Assembly (NCBI RefSeq): GCF_000485595.1
Contig: NW_014577243.1
Span: 352,881 to 416,880 of the forward strand
Direction of reading: 5' to 3'
Length of the DNA stretch: 64,000 bases
Source: Priapulus caudatus
Lineage: Eukaryota > Priapulida > Priapulimorpha > Priapulimorphida > Priapulidae
Below are positions 1 to 12,800 of this stretch, piece after piece; the stretch's first letter is position 1, and each line of letters starts with the position of its first letter. The translations under genes and the position numbers were made by a program. Under the pieces are notes generated by a model, which was given only the letters and a program-made list of their open reading frames with translations, made no database searches and was not told the DNA's origin.

Positions 1-416
1 ACTTAATAAGGAAACCTTTGGCCAATTTTGGTAGCTCTAGCTACAATATTGGGTGAGTGAGAAGCAATCATACTTAGAGCTACTTTCAAAGTGAACGCGA
101 TTTTTGGCCATTTTTTGGCTAAAATTGAGCAAAAATGTAGCCATTTCGTATTATGAAACAAAGTTTATGGCAACAAATCATGCTAGAAAGTTATTAGTAA
201 TACTCATTCAATGTAATTCAGTGCAATTTGAAAGTTTATGGTTGCTTAATAAATATTTATGCTCTGAAACTTCAATATTGTCATTTTTTCACTTTGGCGC
301 CTAACCAAAAATCGCATAATTAGCTGTACAGAAAAAACGTACTTGACCCAGAAGTGTTACCCAAACTTTTTTTGAGAGTCTTACCATAAGGAATGAAAAA
401 ATATAAGGTTTTGCTC
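1..416. other. AT-rich stretch, no gene recognised
   Basis: No open frame here has a recognisable protein domain, and no repeat of this window matches it. Nothing supportable beyond AT-rich non-coding DNA. Confidence 0.5.
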
Positions 417-429
417 TAAAAGAGTCATG

Positions 430-592
430 TACACGAACACCCCCCCAGAGCCAGGAGTAAGACTCGTTAGTGGAGTAGGCGAGGTACGGTCCGGCATATT
501 AGATAGTAGTATTTAGTACCAGGGTACGTTCCGGTATACCGGACCGTACCCAGGGTACGTTCCGGCAGTACCCTGGGGGACATAGACTCTAT
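430..592. repeat. M1 dispersed inverted-repeat element (copy a)
   Basis: The stretch contains the near-palindromic core GTACGTTCCGGTATACCGG and ends with a block (GTACCCTGGGGGACATAGAC) that recurs at 10616-10682 (reverse), 32227-32475 and 32788-32826. A block of about 90 bp matches 32340-32475 almost base for base. The short length, lack of coding capacity and palindromic core suggest a MITE-like element. No target duplication was established. Confidence 0.7.
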
Positions 593-940
593 CAGCCCTA
601 GGAACTTGTCACCATATATATACACTAAGCTTTTGTTACATACACTACAGGAGATTTTTATAGATCTCCAGCAATGGCAACACCAACAGTATATATATAG
701 CATTAAAACAATATAACCACACAGCGTTTGGCATGCACAGTGTGCCTACAGGTACAGTAGCAAACTGTTGACTTTACATATATGCCAGTTGTGATGATGC
801 CAGGCTTCATGGCTGTGTAAATGTACATTTATATAAGACTAGGGTATAATGCCCGGATTTATATAAGAATACACAGTTAGCTATATCTAAAACTACTTCA
901 CGTCCTATGTGGGTGTCTATGAGATGGCAGAATATTTTAC

Positions 941-1108
941 ATACCGACAATATCGTAGATATCGAATATCTCTATTCTATATCTATGACAATACAAAGGT
1001 GTATATGTGATTACACGCATATATTATATGCGTGCAATCACATATATACACCTTAGTATTGTCATAGATATAGAAATTAGAATAGAGATATTCGATATCT
1101 ACGGTATT
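941..1108. repeat. Long hairpin with arms of about 80 bp
   Basis: The left arm (about 941-1022) and right arm (about 1029-1108) are reverse complements apart from a few mismatches and a short insertion. The turn lies in an ATATATTATAT-like centre near 1025. It has no coding content. It may be a foldback/MITE copy or the source of a hairpin RNA. No second copy was seen in this window. Confidence 0.75.
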
Positions 1109-2825
1109 ATAAAGGCTCTGAAGGAAAGTCAATCTTTCTGTGAGTTTGAGCAGAGTGGCGTGCATGCGCTGAAATTGTGTGCTGCAGAGGAGCATCAGGA
1201 ACTGCATTTACGCGACACTGTTACCAATAATATCAGAATAGATGAACATTAAGACTTTGCTAGTAAATACATTCCGTGTTCATTTACCTTCATTTTATTA
1301 TTGAAACGTTCCAAGTGTCATTGCCCAGCAGAGCTGTTCTTTACATAAGGGGTTGACCTTAGATATTACATGGATTTTCACACAAACTGCAGCCCATAGG
1401 CTGTTGCCACCATGAGCGTACCTTCCCTTCCCTTCTGTCTGTCTATGCCCTGTCTCCCCTCACCTCTCTTTTTCACTGAAGCCTCGAATCATACTATTGT
1501 ATCATCGAATTAAATACTACTCGAATCATACTACTCATATCCTAAATAGAGGAGGCTTCCCTCTTCAACTCTCTGCTAATCATAGGCCTCATACCTGGCT
1601 AGCTCCTACTCACCCGTTGACCTACTTTGGCTCGTAGATTTTTCAAACCAGATCCAGTTTTCCTGGTTCATATAATAATCCTGTCACTGCTAACGATTAT
1701 TTACTGTTGCCATTCCTAATTGTTTATTACTGACATTGATCCTTTATCAACCTGTAGCTGCAGTATACCATATTATGAACATCCCCTGGACAAAGCTCAC
1801 CTGAGTGTTACGCTTCTTATGCAGAACCTCGCAGCATCACTGTTAATTCATATTTTGCTAAAATCCTCAGATATGCACATCTGCTCTTCGCGAGCCGTTA
1901 GTGTATGTATTATTTTTTTAGGTCTCTGCGCGATGAGAGTCGTGCCAGCCCACACCACTTGTACATGCAAAAACGGTGTCATACAAGCGCGTATAGTTAT
2001 ATTTAGCGTGTTGGACGTGCCCACCCATGCAGCACACGTAAACAGACTTGAAAGCTTTCTCATTAATGCTGGGTTTACACTATCAAAAAGTCAATGAGAC
2101 GATGAGTTAATCAAATTTTAAACATTCTACCAACCTTTCTATGAGATGTTCAAAGCATTTAGATTATCAACTGCAATATTATCGGCAAATCTTTCAACAT
2201 TTCCCTCGTAGTGTGTGCGCGGGGCGATCAGGTTACACATTTTTCTCTATGATCTCGCTATCAATGACCGAATGCATATAATTACATCTGAGCAAGGATG
2301 GAATAAAATTGTTCCTACTCATCAGAATGGCGACAACGACAGCGCATAATTACCCCATGAAGTGACAGAAAGCATAATGAATAGTAATCGGTTTTCCTAT
2401 ACACGTTCACAATTCGCAAATAGAAATACAAATGTGATTCATTTCACACAATTTAAGACTGAAATGCTGTCAATCAGTGACGTTAGAAACTGACAGTAGG
2501 TAAGTAAGATAACCCTTTCCCTTTGCTTCTGTAAAATGAAGAGCAGTAACCATGATTCCTCTTTGCCTACCATAACTAAACAAACGAAGCTATACGTACG
2601 TAAGCTTACATAAACATGTAATATTTACCAAATATTTTTTATCCAATATAACGAGTTGGCTGTCATCTTTTTCAGCATTTGAGGGTGATGGTTGTAATGC
2701 TCTGATTTCACTGGCAGTGCTGTATAAGCCCAGGCTGTCTGACATCAACTTGGAATTTTGAACTTTTTCCATTTGCACAGCAACCACCCAAGCACCACCT
2801 ACGAATTGGGGCAGAAATATTGGCC
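1109..2825. other. No gene recognised
   Basis: Short open frames occur on both strands, but none shows a domain, a codon pattern or a splice-bounded exon that I can support. The sequence is unique within this window. Confidence 0.4.
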
Positions 2826-2894
2826 CAAGGATATAAGAGATGTCCACATGTCGCACATTGCGAAAATGAAGTGGGGACAGCTCTTATATCCTTG
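2826..2894. repeat. M2 MITE (short copy)
   Basis: This is a 69-bp inverted-repeat element. The left end CAAGGATATAAGAGATGTCC and the reverse complement of the right end agree at 19 of 20 positions. The same CAAGGATA ends flank the longer M2 copies at 11652-11797 and 60455-60805. Confidence 0.7.
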
Positions 2895-3109
2895 AACCGA
2901 AATATTAATCTAGTTTCAAATTCAAAATGGTAAAATTGTATAAGTCCTACCTGTGGCGCATTTTGAAAGTTGGTCCTATATGTGCAATAATAAATTTGAC
3001 AGTTATTGTGTAGCTGGGGGCCAACATCATCACCACCACTAACAGTCACAACACTAGAAACCTTGCACATGCAGTCAATGAAGTTAATCAAATGACATCC
3101 CTGTTATTA

Positions 3110-3590
3110 CCCGACCAGGCTGTGCGACCGATTGTCTTCTAACCCTAGCAAGACCGTTTCTTGGCTATACCCTGGTATGAGTGTAAGGTTTTGTCTGTTA
3201 GGTGAAACTGTAACCCGACCAGGCTGTGTGACTGACGTCAATATACATAAGGTACTTATAATAGGGTATTCTAACCCTAGCAATACCGTTTCTTGGGTCG
3301 AGCTAGTGAAACTGAAACCTTGTGGTTAGAAGTAACCCAACCAGGCTGTGCGACGGATTGTCTATACACCCGATTGTCTACACCGGAATTGTCTATACCC
3401 CATACAGGCTGTGTGACTGACGTCAATATACATAAGGTATTCTAATAGGGTATTCTAACCCTAGCACTACCGTTTCTTGGAGCTAGGTTAGAAGTAGCTC
3501 CAAGAAACGGTATTGCTAGGGTTAGAATACCCTACGTCATAGGTGTATTGACGTTAGTCACACAGCCTGGTCGGGTTAGGTTAGAAGGTG
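3110..3590. repeat. M3 repeat cluster with a large palindrome
   Basis: Units containing the sequences CGACCAGGCTGTG and CTAACCCTAGCAATACCGTT occur in direct order at about 3113, 3217 and 3338. The last unit is followed by an inverted copy, so 3406-3484 pairs with about 3495-3568 as a hairpin around a spacer of roughly 10 bp. A further M3 copy lies at 12014-12112 inside the LIPT2 intron. It is probably an inverted-repeat DNA element that inserted repeatedly or was copied in tandem. Confidence 0.7.
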
Positions 3591-5505
3591 AACTATCATA
3601 CGCTGATTACATTGCAACTAGATCAAACCTTGGGCTTGGATAAATTTGGTATTCTTGGTATGTGGGAAACATTTGATTGGGATCACTCTGCAGTATCTAC
3701 AGCAGTGTGTTGGTAGGGATTATTAGTCTTCATAGTGCAAGAAACCATACCAATGGCAATGACGGACAGCCGAGGTTGCATGACCAAATCGATAGATCAG
3801 CTGTACGGATCGCAGTGAACACGTTTCAAACAACAAACGCTCAGCCTTACCTTCATAAATGGTACAGTTAAGCTTTCGAGCTGGAAAGCAATTTGTTGCA
3901 AAACTACTTCCATCGTCTAACTTTATGCTTGCTGGCTTCATTATTATGATATACAGTTTCAGTTTGAATATATGACGCGTTACTAATTAATTCTTAATTA
4001 CTGCGTAGCAGTTTTAAAACAGAAACATTGTCACTAAATAGTAGGAATGGCAATTTGAACACAAAGACGAATAACCATTGATCTACACGCGTGTTGTTGT
4101 GTATATCTATGGCATAACCAAGGAAACGTGCGTAGCGTAAAATCACGGAGAAGAAGCTGATTGGTCCCAGCTAAGAAAACGACACTTCCGTGATTTGACG
4201 TCACCATGGACGTCACCGGTGGGACTGCATGGTAGCGCCGCCTCCTACTGGAACTCTACAGTTATTCAAGGATAACGGAATACGTCCTGCAAAACGACTG
4301 CATGTGCTTTCATGTATATCCTGATATATATATATATATAAATGTTTTGTAATTATATAAGCACTGTATTTGTTAACAAGAGAAGTTGTAGGCCTACTGA
4401 TATCAGTGATTCTTTTTTTAACGTTTATACTTTGAGAAAACCTAAATAAAACCTAAGAATTATAGCTTGGGATTTGAATAAAAAAAGAATGAAAATGAAA
4501 GGGAAGGAATGCCTTGGAAGGAAAAAAGGAGAAAGCCTTGTATTTATGTTTGATTTTACTCATTTATATTCGATAACCAAATTTTTAACAGGTAGGGCTG
4601 CGCGCGTGCGTGTGTGTGCGCGCGCGCGCGCGTGCGTGCGTATATATTTGTGTAACGTTTATACCACGTCACGCGGGACGCTCCCACTGTTCGACCACTG
4701 AATTGTACGAGTTCAAGTCAACACAAGAACAAACAACACAACTCCAGAGTAAAAGTGCTCACGCCGTGAATAAACCCGAGGGAGGTTTATTCAGCCCTGA
4801 TCATCAAACCAGGGTGAACATAAAAAACGGTGCATACCTCGCAGCGTAACAAAATTTTCCGTAACATTTGTTTGTTTGTTTTTTTTTCTTTAGAAAATCA
4901 AAGGGAAGGGAAATTTTATTTTAGTCTCAACTAGCGCCTCCCGTTGGTAGAATCATCAGTATGTTGATAGTGGCCAATATAGAGTAGAAGTAGAAGTAAC
5001 GCACAAGTACGTAAAATACTGATCTAGCTAGGCACTAGACTTTACCAGGACGATCCTCTGCAGGGAGATGCGAGCTCTGTACAGAGGTCGTCGGTAGTGG
5101 TCGCAATGCTTGTACCTTGCGCTGTGTTGATGTTTTATTTATCGAGGCAGCTCTTTCCTCAGCTCCAGGCTGAGACTGACTGATCACGGCCTGATTGTGC
5201 TCTGGAGAGCGCGGTATTTATACGCCACAGAGCGTGTGTACGGATACAACATACGTCAAACATGCGTCAGGAAGAGTTATAGCCAAGCACGCACGTCAGC
5301 ATCACACGTGACACGCACGTCAGCTTCAGTATTACGAGTAGATAACACAGGTTTCATGCAAGCTGGTGTCAAGCACGTGTACATTGTCACGGCATGCACC
5401 TATTGCGGAGATGCGGCCTACATCACCCGAGGATGCTGGGACACACTCTGTATATCTGTGTATCTGTGTATTTGTGTATAGGTGTATCGCTGTATCTGTG
5501 TATCT
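3591..5505. other. No gene recognised
   Basis: Non-coding sequence with an (TA)n run near 4325-4341, an alternating purine-pyrimidine tract at 4598-4643 and TGTATCTG-type short repeats near 5450-5510. No exon could be supported. Confidence 0.4.
4598..4643. repeat. Alternating GC/GT tract
   Basis: A run of GCGCGTGCGTGTGTGTGCGC-type alternation, which is a candidate Z-DNA-forming simple repeat. It creates spurious open frames on both strands. Confidence 0.8.
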
Positions 5506-5712
5506 CGCGGTTATATGCACGTGTGCTGTATGTTTAGAATTTTGCTAGTTATATGCACGGGTGCTGTATGTGTAGAATTTTGCTAGTTATAGGTACGCGG
5601 CTGGCGTGTATGTAGAAGTTTGCAAGTTATATGCACGTGTGCTGTATCAGTAGAATTTTGCTAGTTATAAACACATGCATGGCTGTGTGTATGTAGAAGT
5701 TTGAAAGTGTGT
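5506..5712. repeat. Minisatellite, unit about 38 bp, about five copies
   Basis: Units start with AGTTATATGCACG and end with GTAGAATTTTGCT or GTAGAAGTTTGCA. Five diverged units follow each other directly. Confidence 0.75.
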
Positions 5713-5983
5713 TTCTACATTATATACAACAGCCGGTAAATATAACCAGAAAAATGCTACATACACGTCAGCCATGTATAGATTGCAAAATGTAGAATGT
5801 CGAACAAAGCCTGTGAAAATTGTGTATTTCTATTCTTTTATGTTTTTCAGACTTCGGTAGAGTATCTCCCAGGTTGCCTGCTTGCCTTTGAAACACCGGA
5901 TATATCACAGTTCGGACAAAATGAAGGCAAATCGTCTCAAGTACAAAAGGATGTAGATATCTGCTAATCGGTTATTAAGAAGT

Positions 5984-7400
5984 ATGGGTAGTAATCTGCA
6001 CCGAGATAATGACAGTGATGAAGAAGCTCCAGCTGCAGGTATTGTGCCATTGAGTTCAGGAAGTGTGGTGCTACAAACCAGCGATAGTGAGTCTACGCAC
6101 AGTCCAGGACGAAACATTGATGACATTGATACAGGAGCCTGCAGGAATGCGGAGTGGAACTGGGATGTAATTGAGCAGGATGTGACTTTATTATCCGACT
6201 CACAAAATGAAATGGAGAATGCCAATAGTGGCTTATTGGAAGATGACTTGGCTAATTGGGTCAGTGAATACCTACCAACTAAAGCAAAATGCAGTGGATA
6301 GGCTTCTTAAGCTTCTGAAGAAAAATATGGGCACCCTGATTTTCCTGCTTCTGCTCGCACATTGCTAAAAATATACACTGATCAATACACTGATGTACTG
6401 ACAGAAATTAAATCTGAAATGGAGTATATATATTTTGGACTAAGTGATCAATTACTGAAGAATTTCAAGCGATATCCTGCAAGTGTGAGAGAAACAGTGC
6501 GTCGCTGCTTTAGAAATGTCTTTCAATGTTGATGGCATTCAACTATTTAAAAGTTCACGCAAAAGTCTATGGCCAGTATTGTGTGCATGTGAATGTGGAA
6601 CCAGTAACAGTTTTCCCTGTAGCTTTAACATATGCAGACTCCAAACCAACGGATTTGGAGTTTTTACGAGATACAGTTGAAGAGCTAAACCATCTCATTC
6701 AGCATGGTCTACAAGATGGTGATAGAACAATTGGTATTACCCTGACGTACATCATTTGTGATGCCCCAGCGAAGGGCCTAGTGAAAGGAACCAAGTTATT
6801 ATCAGGCTATTTTGGATGTGACAAATGTTCTCAGAGGTGCCTGGCTTGGTAGAGTGACATACCCAGAGATTGCTAACATTAGTCCTTCAAGCAACTAGTG
6901 TAATGAGGAACATCACCATGTCGTGTCCCCCTTTTGTGACTTGCCCATAGAAATGGTGAAAACGTTTTCAATCAATTACATGCACAAGCTATGTCTTGGT
7001 GTGACGAATAAGTTAATTCTGCTATGGATGAGAGGTAGTAAAGATGTGAAAATGTCAGCCTGTCTCATTGATCAAGTCAGCAAGAAATTGATTAAAATGA
7101 AAAGATTTATCCCTCACAATTTTGCCCGTAAGCCGTGAAGATTCTCAGATGTGGATAGATAGAAAGCCGCAGAATACAGACAGTTCTTGTTGTATACAGG
7201 GAAGATTGCATTGCGCGGTATATTGAGACCATACTTGTTTGATCACTTCATGAGTGTGGCCAGCTCCATTCGTGTCTGCCCACAACTTGCTCAAATCCAG
7301 AGTTTATGCTCATGAACTGTTAGTGTACTTTGTTGCACCGGGCTGCAACTTGTATGGCAATGATTTCCTAGTGTACAATATGTTACATTACAACGTTATT
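5984..7400 (+). pseudogene. Decayed DNA-transposase gene
   Basis: Protein fragments in changing frames follow one ancestral order. They are an acidic Ser/Asp-rich N-terminus (5984-6301), a segment with CDAPAKGLVKGTK and YFGCDKCSQRC (6526-6852), a segment with LPIEMVKTF, YMHKLCLGVTNK and RFIPHNFARKP (6923-7138), and a YAHELLVYFV segment before 7400. This order matches a transposase-like family common in invertebrate genomes, possibly of the Tnp2/CACTA-related group; I am not sure of the superfamily. Stop codons and frame changes near 6300, 6530, 6852 and 7138 show it is dead. I could not find its terminal inverted repeats. Confidence 0.7.
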
Positions 7401-7513
7401 CCACAACGTTGTGGCAACGTTCAGTGGAGTCTACAAATTTACGTTGCCTCAACATAATAGCACAACGTTTTTACAACGCAAGTGAAACGTTGTGACAACG
7501 TTGCCGCAACGTC
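7390..7513. repeat. AACGTT-rich clustered repeat
   Basis: The hexamer AACGTT occurs six times in about 120 bp, often inside ACAACGTTGTGRCAACGTT-like palindromic blocks. It directly follows the decayed transposase and could be its terminal region or a separate short element. Confidence 0.6.
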
Positions 7514-8850
7514 AGATGGTTAGCTGAGTTGTTAATCAGAGAGTGCAGACGGAGGGAGACGGTTAAGGGTGACATGACATATGGGGACAACACGTGGGTG
7601 ATAACGGGGGATAAATACTTCGATAGTAAGCTAGGCACTTACTTGTCAGTCGGTAGTTGAGTTGTTTTGGTGCTTGTGATTTGGAAACAATATTCGTTAG
7701 CTGAACACAACTCTTGGGTTGTTCTGAGTTTTACTATCCGAAATTCAAAATTATATTATATATACGCTCTGGTGTAACAAGAGTTACACCACCTTTTGTT
7801 GTTAATAGATGATATAGCTCATTGTCTATTCGTCAGGACGGTACGTCTCGGTTGACTAGGACGGCATCTCGAGTGTAGAACCTTTCCTCCCTGTTATGTT
7901 TCTGCCCTCTTATCTTAATGACACGGATAGAGAATACATAGTATACATACAAAAATACATAGTATAGTACCTGCATATTTTGTCTTCGTTGTATCTCTTC
8001 CTGTTTGGTTTCCCTGAAAATTCGTCTGTTCGCTCTCCTCACTCTTGGTGTAACGTCAAGCTCGACGTTACATTGTTTCATTCTCTAAGTTTAAGTAGTG
8101 TAGTTAGTAGTTATTCACTTAGTGCGGGCTTGGTGGGTCAACTTCCCTGGAATCTCCACGCTATCATAGACTGTGAATATTGAGACACGACATTTCTCTT
8201 ATTTTTGTGTTATCTGATGTACAGTGGCGCTGCGTCGTTGGTAGATAAGTTCTGCTGCTGGAACGCTAATTGTTAATAATGGAGGTTGCTCAGATATCAG
8301 TGATTATTTTTTTAATTATCTTATTTCGCTCTATCAAATTATAACTGACTGAAATTGTGCGATATAAAAGTTCGCCAAAAAGAAGTTCAGGTGCGAGGCA
8401 GGGGTTACACCACCCTGGTACTGACCGGCACCGACGTCACAGGGGTTGAGTTACCTGGCTGACAGTGGCAGTGCACCAGCCAACCAGCTATTTAAACAGC
8501 TACGGGAGTTCTTGTCAGAATTCTGACGAGGGGCCTCAAGTGAGGAGGAAAATGATCAGCAGCGACGAGAGTTCCATTCGAGCTCACCAACGAATGTCTA
8601 CTCGGACATAACAACCGAAGGGACGAACGACTACCAGCCGACAACGGCCAAAGGTAACTGCCGCGGTGGTCCTAGGAACATTGAGGAATTCAACACATCT
8701 GCTAGTGTGAGCAGTAAGGCAGTTCGTAGTTAGCCAAGGGGTTGTGTAACGTCACAGGTCACCGGGTCATTTGTGACAAAAATCTATGAAATCTCGAGTG
8801 CGGCGTGCGCTCTCGGTTCAGTACGTATATGTGTATATATATGCTGTGTA
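7514..8850. other. No gene recognised
   Basis: Contains small inverted repeats of GGTGTAAC/GTTACACC near 7770-7790 and again near 8402-8415. No protein domain, RNA gene or complete mobile element could be supported. Confidence 0.4.
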
Positions 8851-8851
8851 C

Positions 8852-8945
8852 GTGTACACGCACGCACGTGTACGTGCACACGCACGCACGTGTACGTGCA
8901 CACGCACGCACGTGTACGTGCACACGCACACACGCACGCAGACGC
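8852..8945. repeat. Minisatellite of 22-bp units rich in ACGTG/CACGC
   Basis: Three near-identical 22-bp units containing CGCACGCACGTGTACGTGC follow each other and grade into (CACG)n. The long open frames crossing it on both strands are by-products of the repeat. Confidence 0.8.
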
Positions 8946-9807
8946 ACGAGCATGCTCAAGCAGAAGAATGAATGATGACAGCTGATGCTATAGTACTCCA
9001 TCATCTCTATTTCATAGCAAAAATATGTAATATAGAGGTTTGCAGTGTTAGGAGTGGACGATGAGACGAGTGTTATCTGGTGACACAAAGCATTCAAATC
9101 ATGGGGCAATATATTTACTTTTACAATTCTCTGTAATGTTATAAGCCATACAATTATGAGGATCATAAATCTGAGGGATCATAGTGCAGATTTGGGGACA
9201 GGAAACCCAATAAAAGTGCTGATACGATAACAGACGATATATGATAACAGGACTTCAGAGTAACTTGGCCAAAATGACTGTATTATGCACATGATTTTAA
9301 GCTAGTAGCCTCTGCTTATTGGAATACCGGGTAACAAAGGTGGATAACTATAAAAGAGCAAACGGCTATTGTTCAAGGGAATTCTCAGACAAACAGTCAT
9401 AATTGTTTTCACGTACCTATTATGACTCTTGACTATTGAGTTAGTCATCTGTTGTAAAGAGTTCAAGCCGTTAAACATTTAATACTGTGGGAGCGTCAAC
9501 ACGTTGTATTCTTCAACTGCACTTCAATATTTGCAAATATATCATTTTAATGGATGGATTTAGGGGGGCATGACTACTTCGATATTGAGGGCCTACTGAC
9601 TTCAACATGCCAGAAGTTGTTGTCATGACAATTCATGCAGTGAACAAAACATACAGGGTAAGCTGCTCAGATATGAGCACCCTAAGCAAGTGTAAGGTAA
9701 ACGAAACAATAACAACACACTTTAAAATATTACGCTATATTATAAAGCCACAATAATTATGTGAAGTATATTGCATGAATTCCCTGCCTTCCATTTCTCA
9801 GCAAATT
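8946..9807. other. No gene recognised, 3' flank of LIPT2
   Basis: On the minus strand this lies downstream of the LIPT2 stop codon, so part of it may be 3' untranslated sequence. No clear domain, repeat or RNA gene was found. Confidence 0.4.
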
Positions 9808-12800
9808 TCACTGTTTCTCAATATCACAACGAAAGACTTCTGCAAATGCTTTTAGGAATGGCCCAACAGCATCGTCTATACCAACATCTATGTCAAGCTC
9901 TTTGGACAGCGATGTAACACCTTTTCCATCTATACCACATGGAACAATGTGGTCGAACCATGCAAGGTCAGTATTACAGTTGATGGCGACACCGTGAGTT
10001 GTTATGAACCTGCTCCCATGAACACCTAAAATATGAAATGAAAATACATAAAACAGGGTAAAAGATGCTGTGTACAATTTAAAAGATACACCAAATATTA
10101 AATGATGGATGTTTGAATTAAAATTCAAGGATATTAAATATTATAATAAATGTACCTATACACCCTTACTGAAAGTAAACGAGCTGCCAAATTGGAACCT
10201 CCGAGGAATGTCCAATGTCCAAATCATTGTAATCATAACATTATTTGTGAGCATTAGCATTAATTTTATCCTTCACTTCACAATGTTTCTAAGAATGGGC
10301 CCTTGAACCATTTAGAAACGACCAACTGATGCATACTTAACCAATTTTATTGCCCGTGACGAAATTATCAATGAATGGCCCCACAAGTTGTCGAATTGTT
10401 CGCTCAGCATTCAAACGATAATCCAAAAGTTTTTTAAGATCTAGAGTGCTAGATATTTCGTGCTCAAATTACCAGATTTCTCTGTGCTCGCCTAACCCAT
10501 GACAGAAAGTCGTAAACAAAAGATCTCACAGAGCTAAAGTTGGCATTGAGTAAGCCACCTTCACGAGTGTACATGCCGATATGAAGTGACATGTCACACT
10601 AGTAACGCTGAAAGGGTCTATGTCCCCCGGGGTACTGCCGGAACGTACCCTGGGTAAGTTAGGGTTAGGGTTAGGGTTAGGATTTTTGCATCATGATATC
10701 TGTCCCCACACCATAGATTAATTTTTGTGAATAACACTGCCTATATATAGCGCGGCGACACATACATGTTTAGTGTGAAGGTTAGTGGTGGCGGTGTTGG
10801 AGTGAGGGTTACCGTTAGGGTTAACTTTTTGAACGTCATCGTCAACGTTATCACGTGACCTCCCTCCACGCCCGCGGGATAGCAACACCCGACAATCTTC
10901 ACCTCTGCAGATGTGCTGCCCTCCAGCGGCAACTGTTTCTAGCGGCTAACCCCATTCAAAGAAGTCTCCTTGTTTTGGTGGTCTATAACAAACACCCTAA
11001 CAAACTATGGTTTTGTTCGTGGCAGTAATATTTCGACCCCTATTGCTTCTAGCCCAATTTTGAACATATCAGGTCTCAGGTTGTAAGCAAAGTCTTTCCT
11101 TATATAAATACATACCACACCACCACATCTATTCCTATCCTGTCTTTCCACGGTATATAGTTGTCTATAAAAATGTCTGAATTTTCAACTGTTTCATCTA
11201 GCCAAGTCTCAGACACTGCTATCACTGCAATTTTAGCAAGATTGGAGATATATCGAATCTCATCCATTTTCGGGAGGAGCTAGGCTACGAGCATTTAAAT
11301 GGATAAAGTTCAAACCTTTCTTTAGTAGACAATCAAATGTTGGTGAATCTGAAGCGCGAGGGGTCGCCGTCTCCGTTGTCTGCACATCTGATGATACCAG
11401 TGCGTTTAATGATGCCTCGAGGCCCCAGGCTCCTAGTTTCCCTGGTGTGCTTTCGCATGTTTTATTTTGGTTGTTGTTGTTTATTTTTACTTATCTTATT
11501 TGTAGTTTTGCCATGGTATGACAATAATGGCACCATTTACTAAACGAAAGAAATCAAAGTCGAAGAAGTCGTTTCTTGTAAAGATTACGACAATGGACGC
11601 AGACCTAGCTAGAATTCCACGTAGAGATTGTTTTCTTACTTCTGAAGGGCCCAAGGATAGAGAACATGGGTCCCAATATGTGCCTAACCCTAACCATAAC
11701 CCTAACCATAACCCCAACCTATTATATTGATATAATGTTATATTTATATTGATGTAAATGACATTGGTTTTATTGGGACCCATGTTCTTTATCCTTGAAC
11801 CGCAGTGACCCCCACCTAAATCTCACAGTTACCGGTACTGATTATCGGTACCGGGTTCGATATTGTACCTAATCGATTAGGTACAATATCGAACCCGAGC
11901 ACAAACCACCCCTCCTAAAACAACAACAAGTGCACTTCCATACCTCCAACGAATTTAATGTGCTGCAAAAGTTTGCAAGGTTTTGTATAGAGGAATTGTA
12001 TGGTGGGGTAAAGTTAGCTCCAAGAAACGGTATTGCTAGGGTTACTATACCTCCGTCTATACCTGTATAGACAATCCGTCGCACAGCCTAGCTGGTCGGG
12101 CTAGTATAGGGTAAAGTGTGCTTTAACGGTACTCTTTTCAGGTAATCGTATTCTATGGTAATGCGTTACATCGTGCACACAACCCATATATATGATAACA
12201 TCAGGAGTAGATAATAGTGAAGGAGTGTGACTTCAATAAACAAGGGAAATTTGTCATTTACTAGCCTTATAATACCTACGATTTACTACGCGTAACTCAT
12301 CCAACACGCCTAGCATCGTGCGAAATCGTTTCCTCGTATACACCCGCAATCCGGAGATACAGACTAAAACGTACGACACGATTTTCCATTCTGTTGCCAG
12401 CAAACTCGATGCGTTCAGAGCCTAATTTGAAACAAAAGGCAGCTACTAACCACACTGTGGTAATGCGTTACATCGTGCACACAACCCATGCATATATGAT
12501 ATAATGTATCATTGTATGAAACAGCGATGCGAGTACGAGAAATACCTAGTATCTCATCATGCATGGCTCGATTTGGTGGAAGATATGAGACAAAAACGGA
12601 ACTTGAAGCAGAATTACACGAAAAATTGGCATCTTTCGCTGAATTTAAGGAAAGGTTAGTAAGATGGTTTCTGGAAAATGATAAGGCTCCCCCCTCAGGT
12701 GGAAAATCCAGATCTGGGAACTCCGTAGGTTCGACACACTCAGGTGAATCCTCTCGTCGTTGAAGTAGGAGCAGCCTATCATTGATCAAGGCACAGGAAA

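Noticed and set aside
8759-9166. 135-residue minus-strand frame with a CVRVHVHVRAC repeat
   Set aside because: Product of the 22-bp ACGTG/CACGC minisatellite; no domain on either side.
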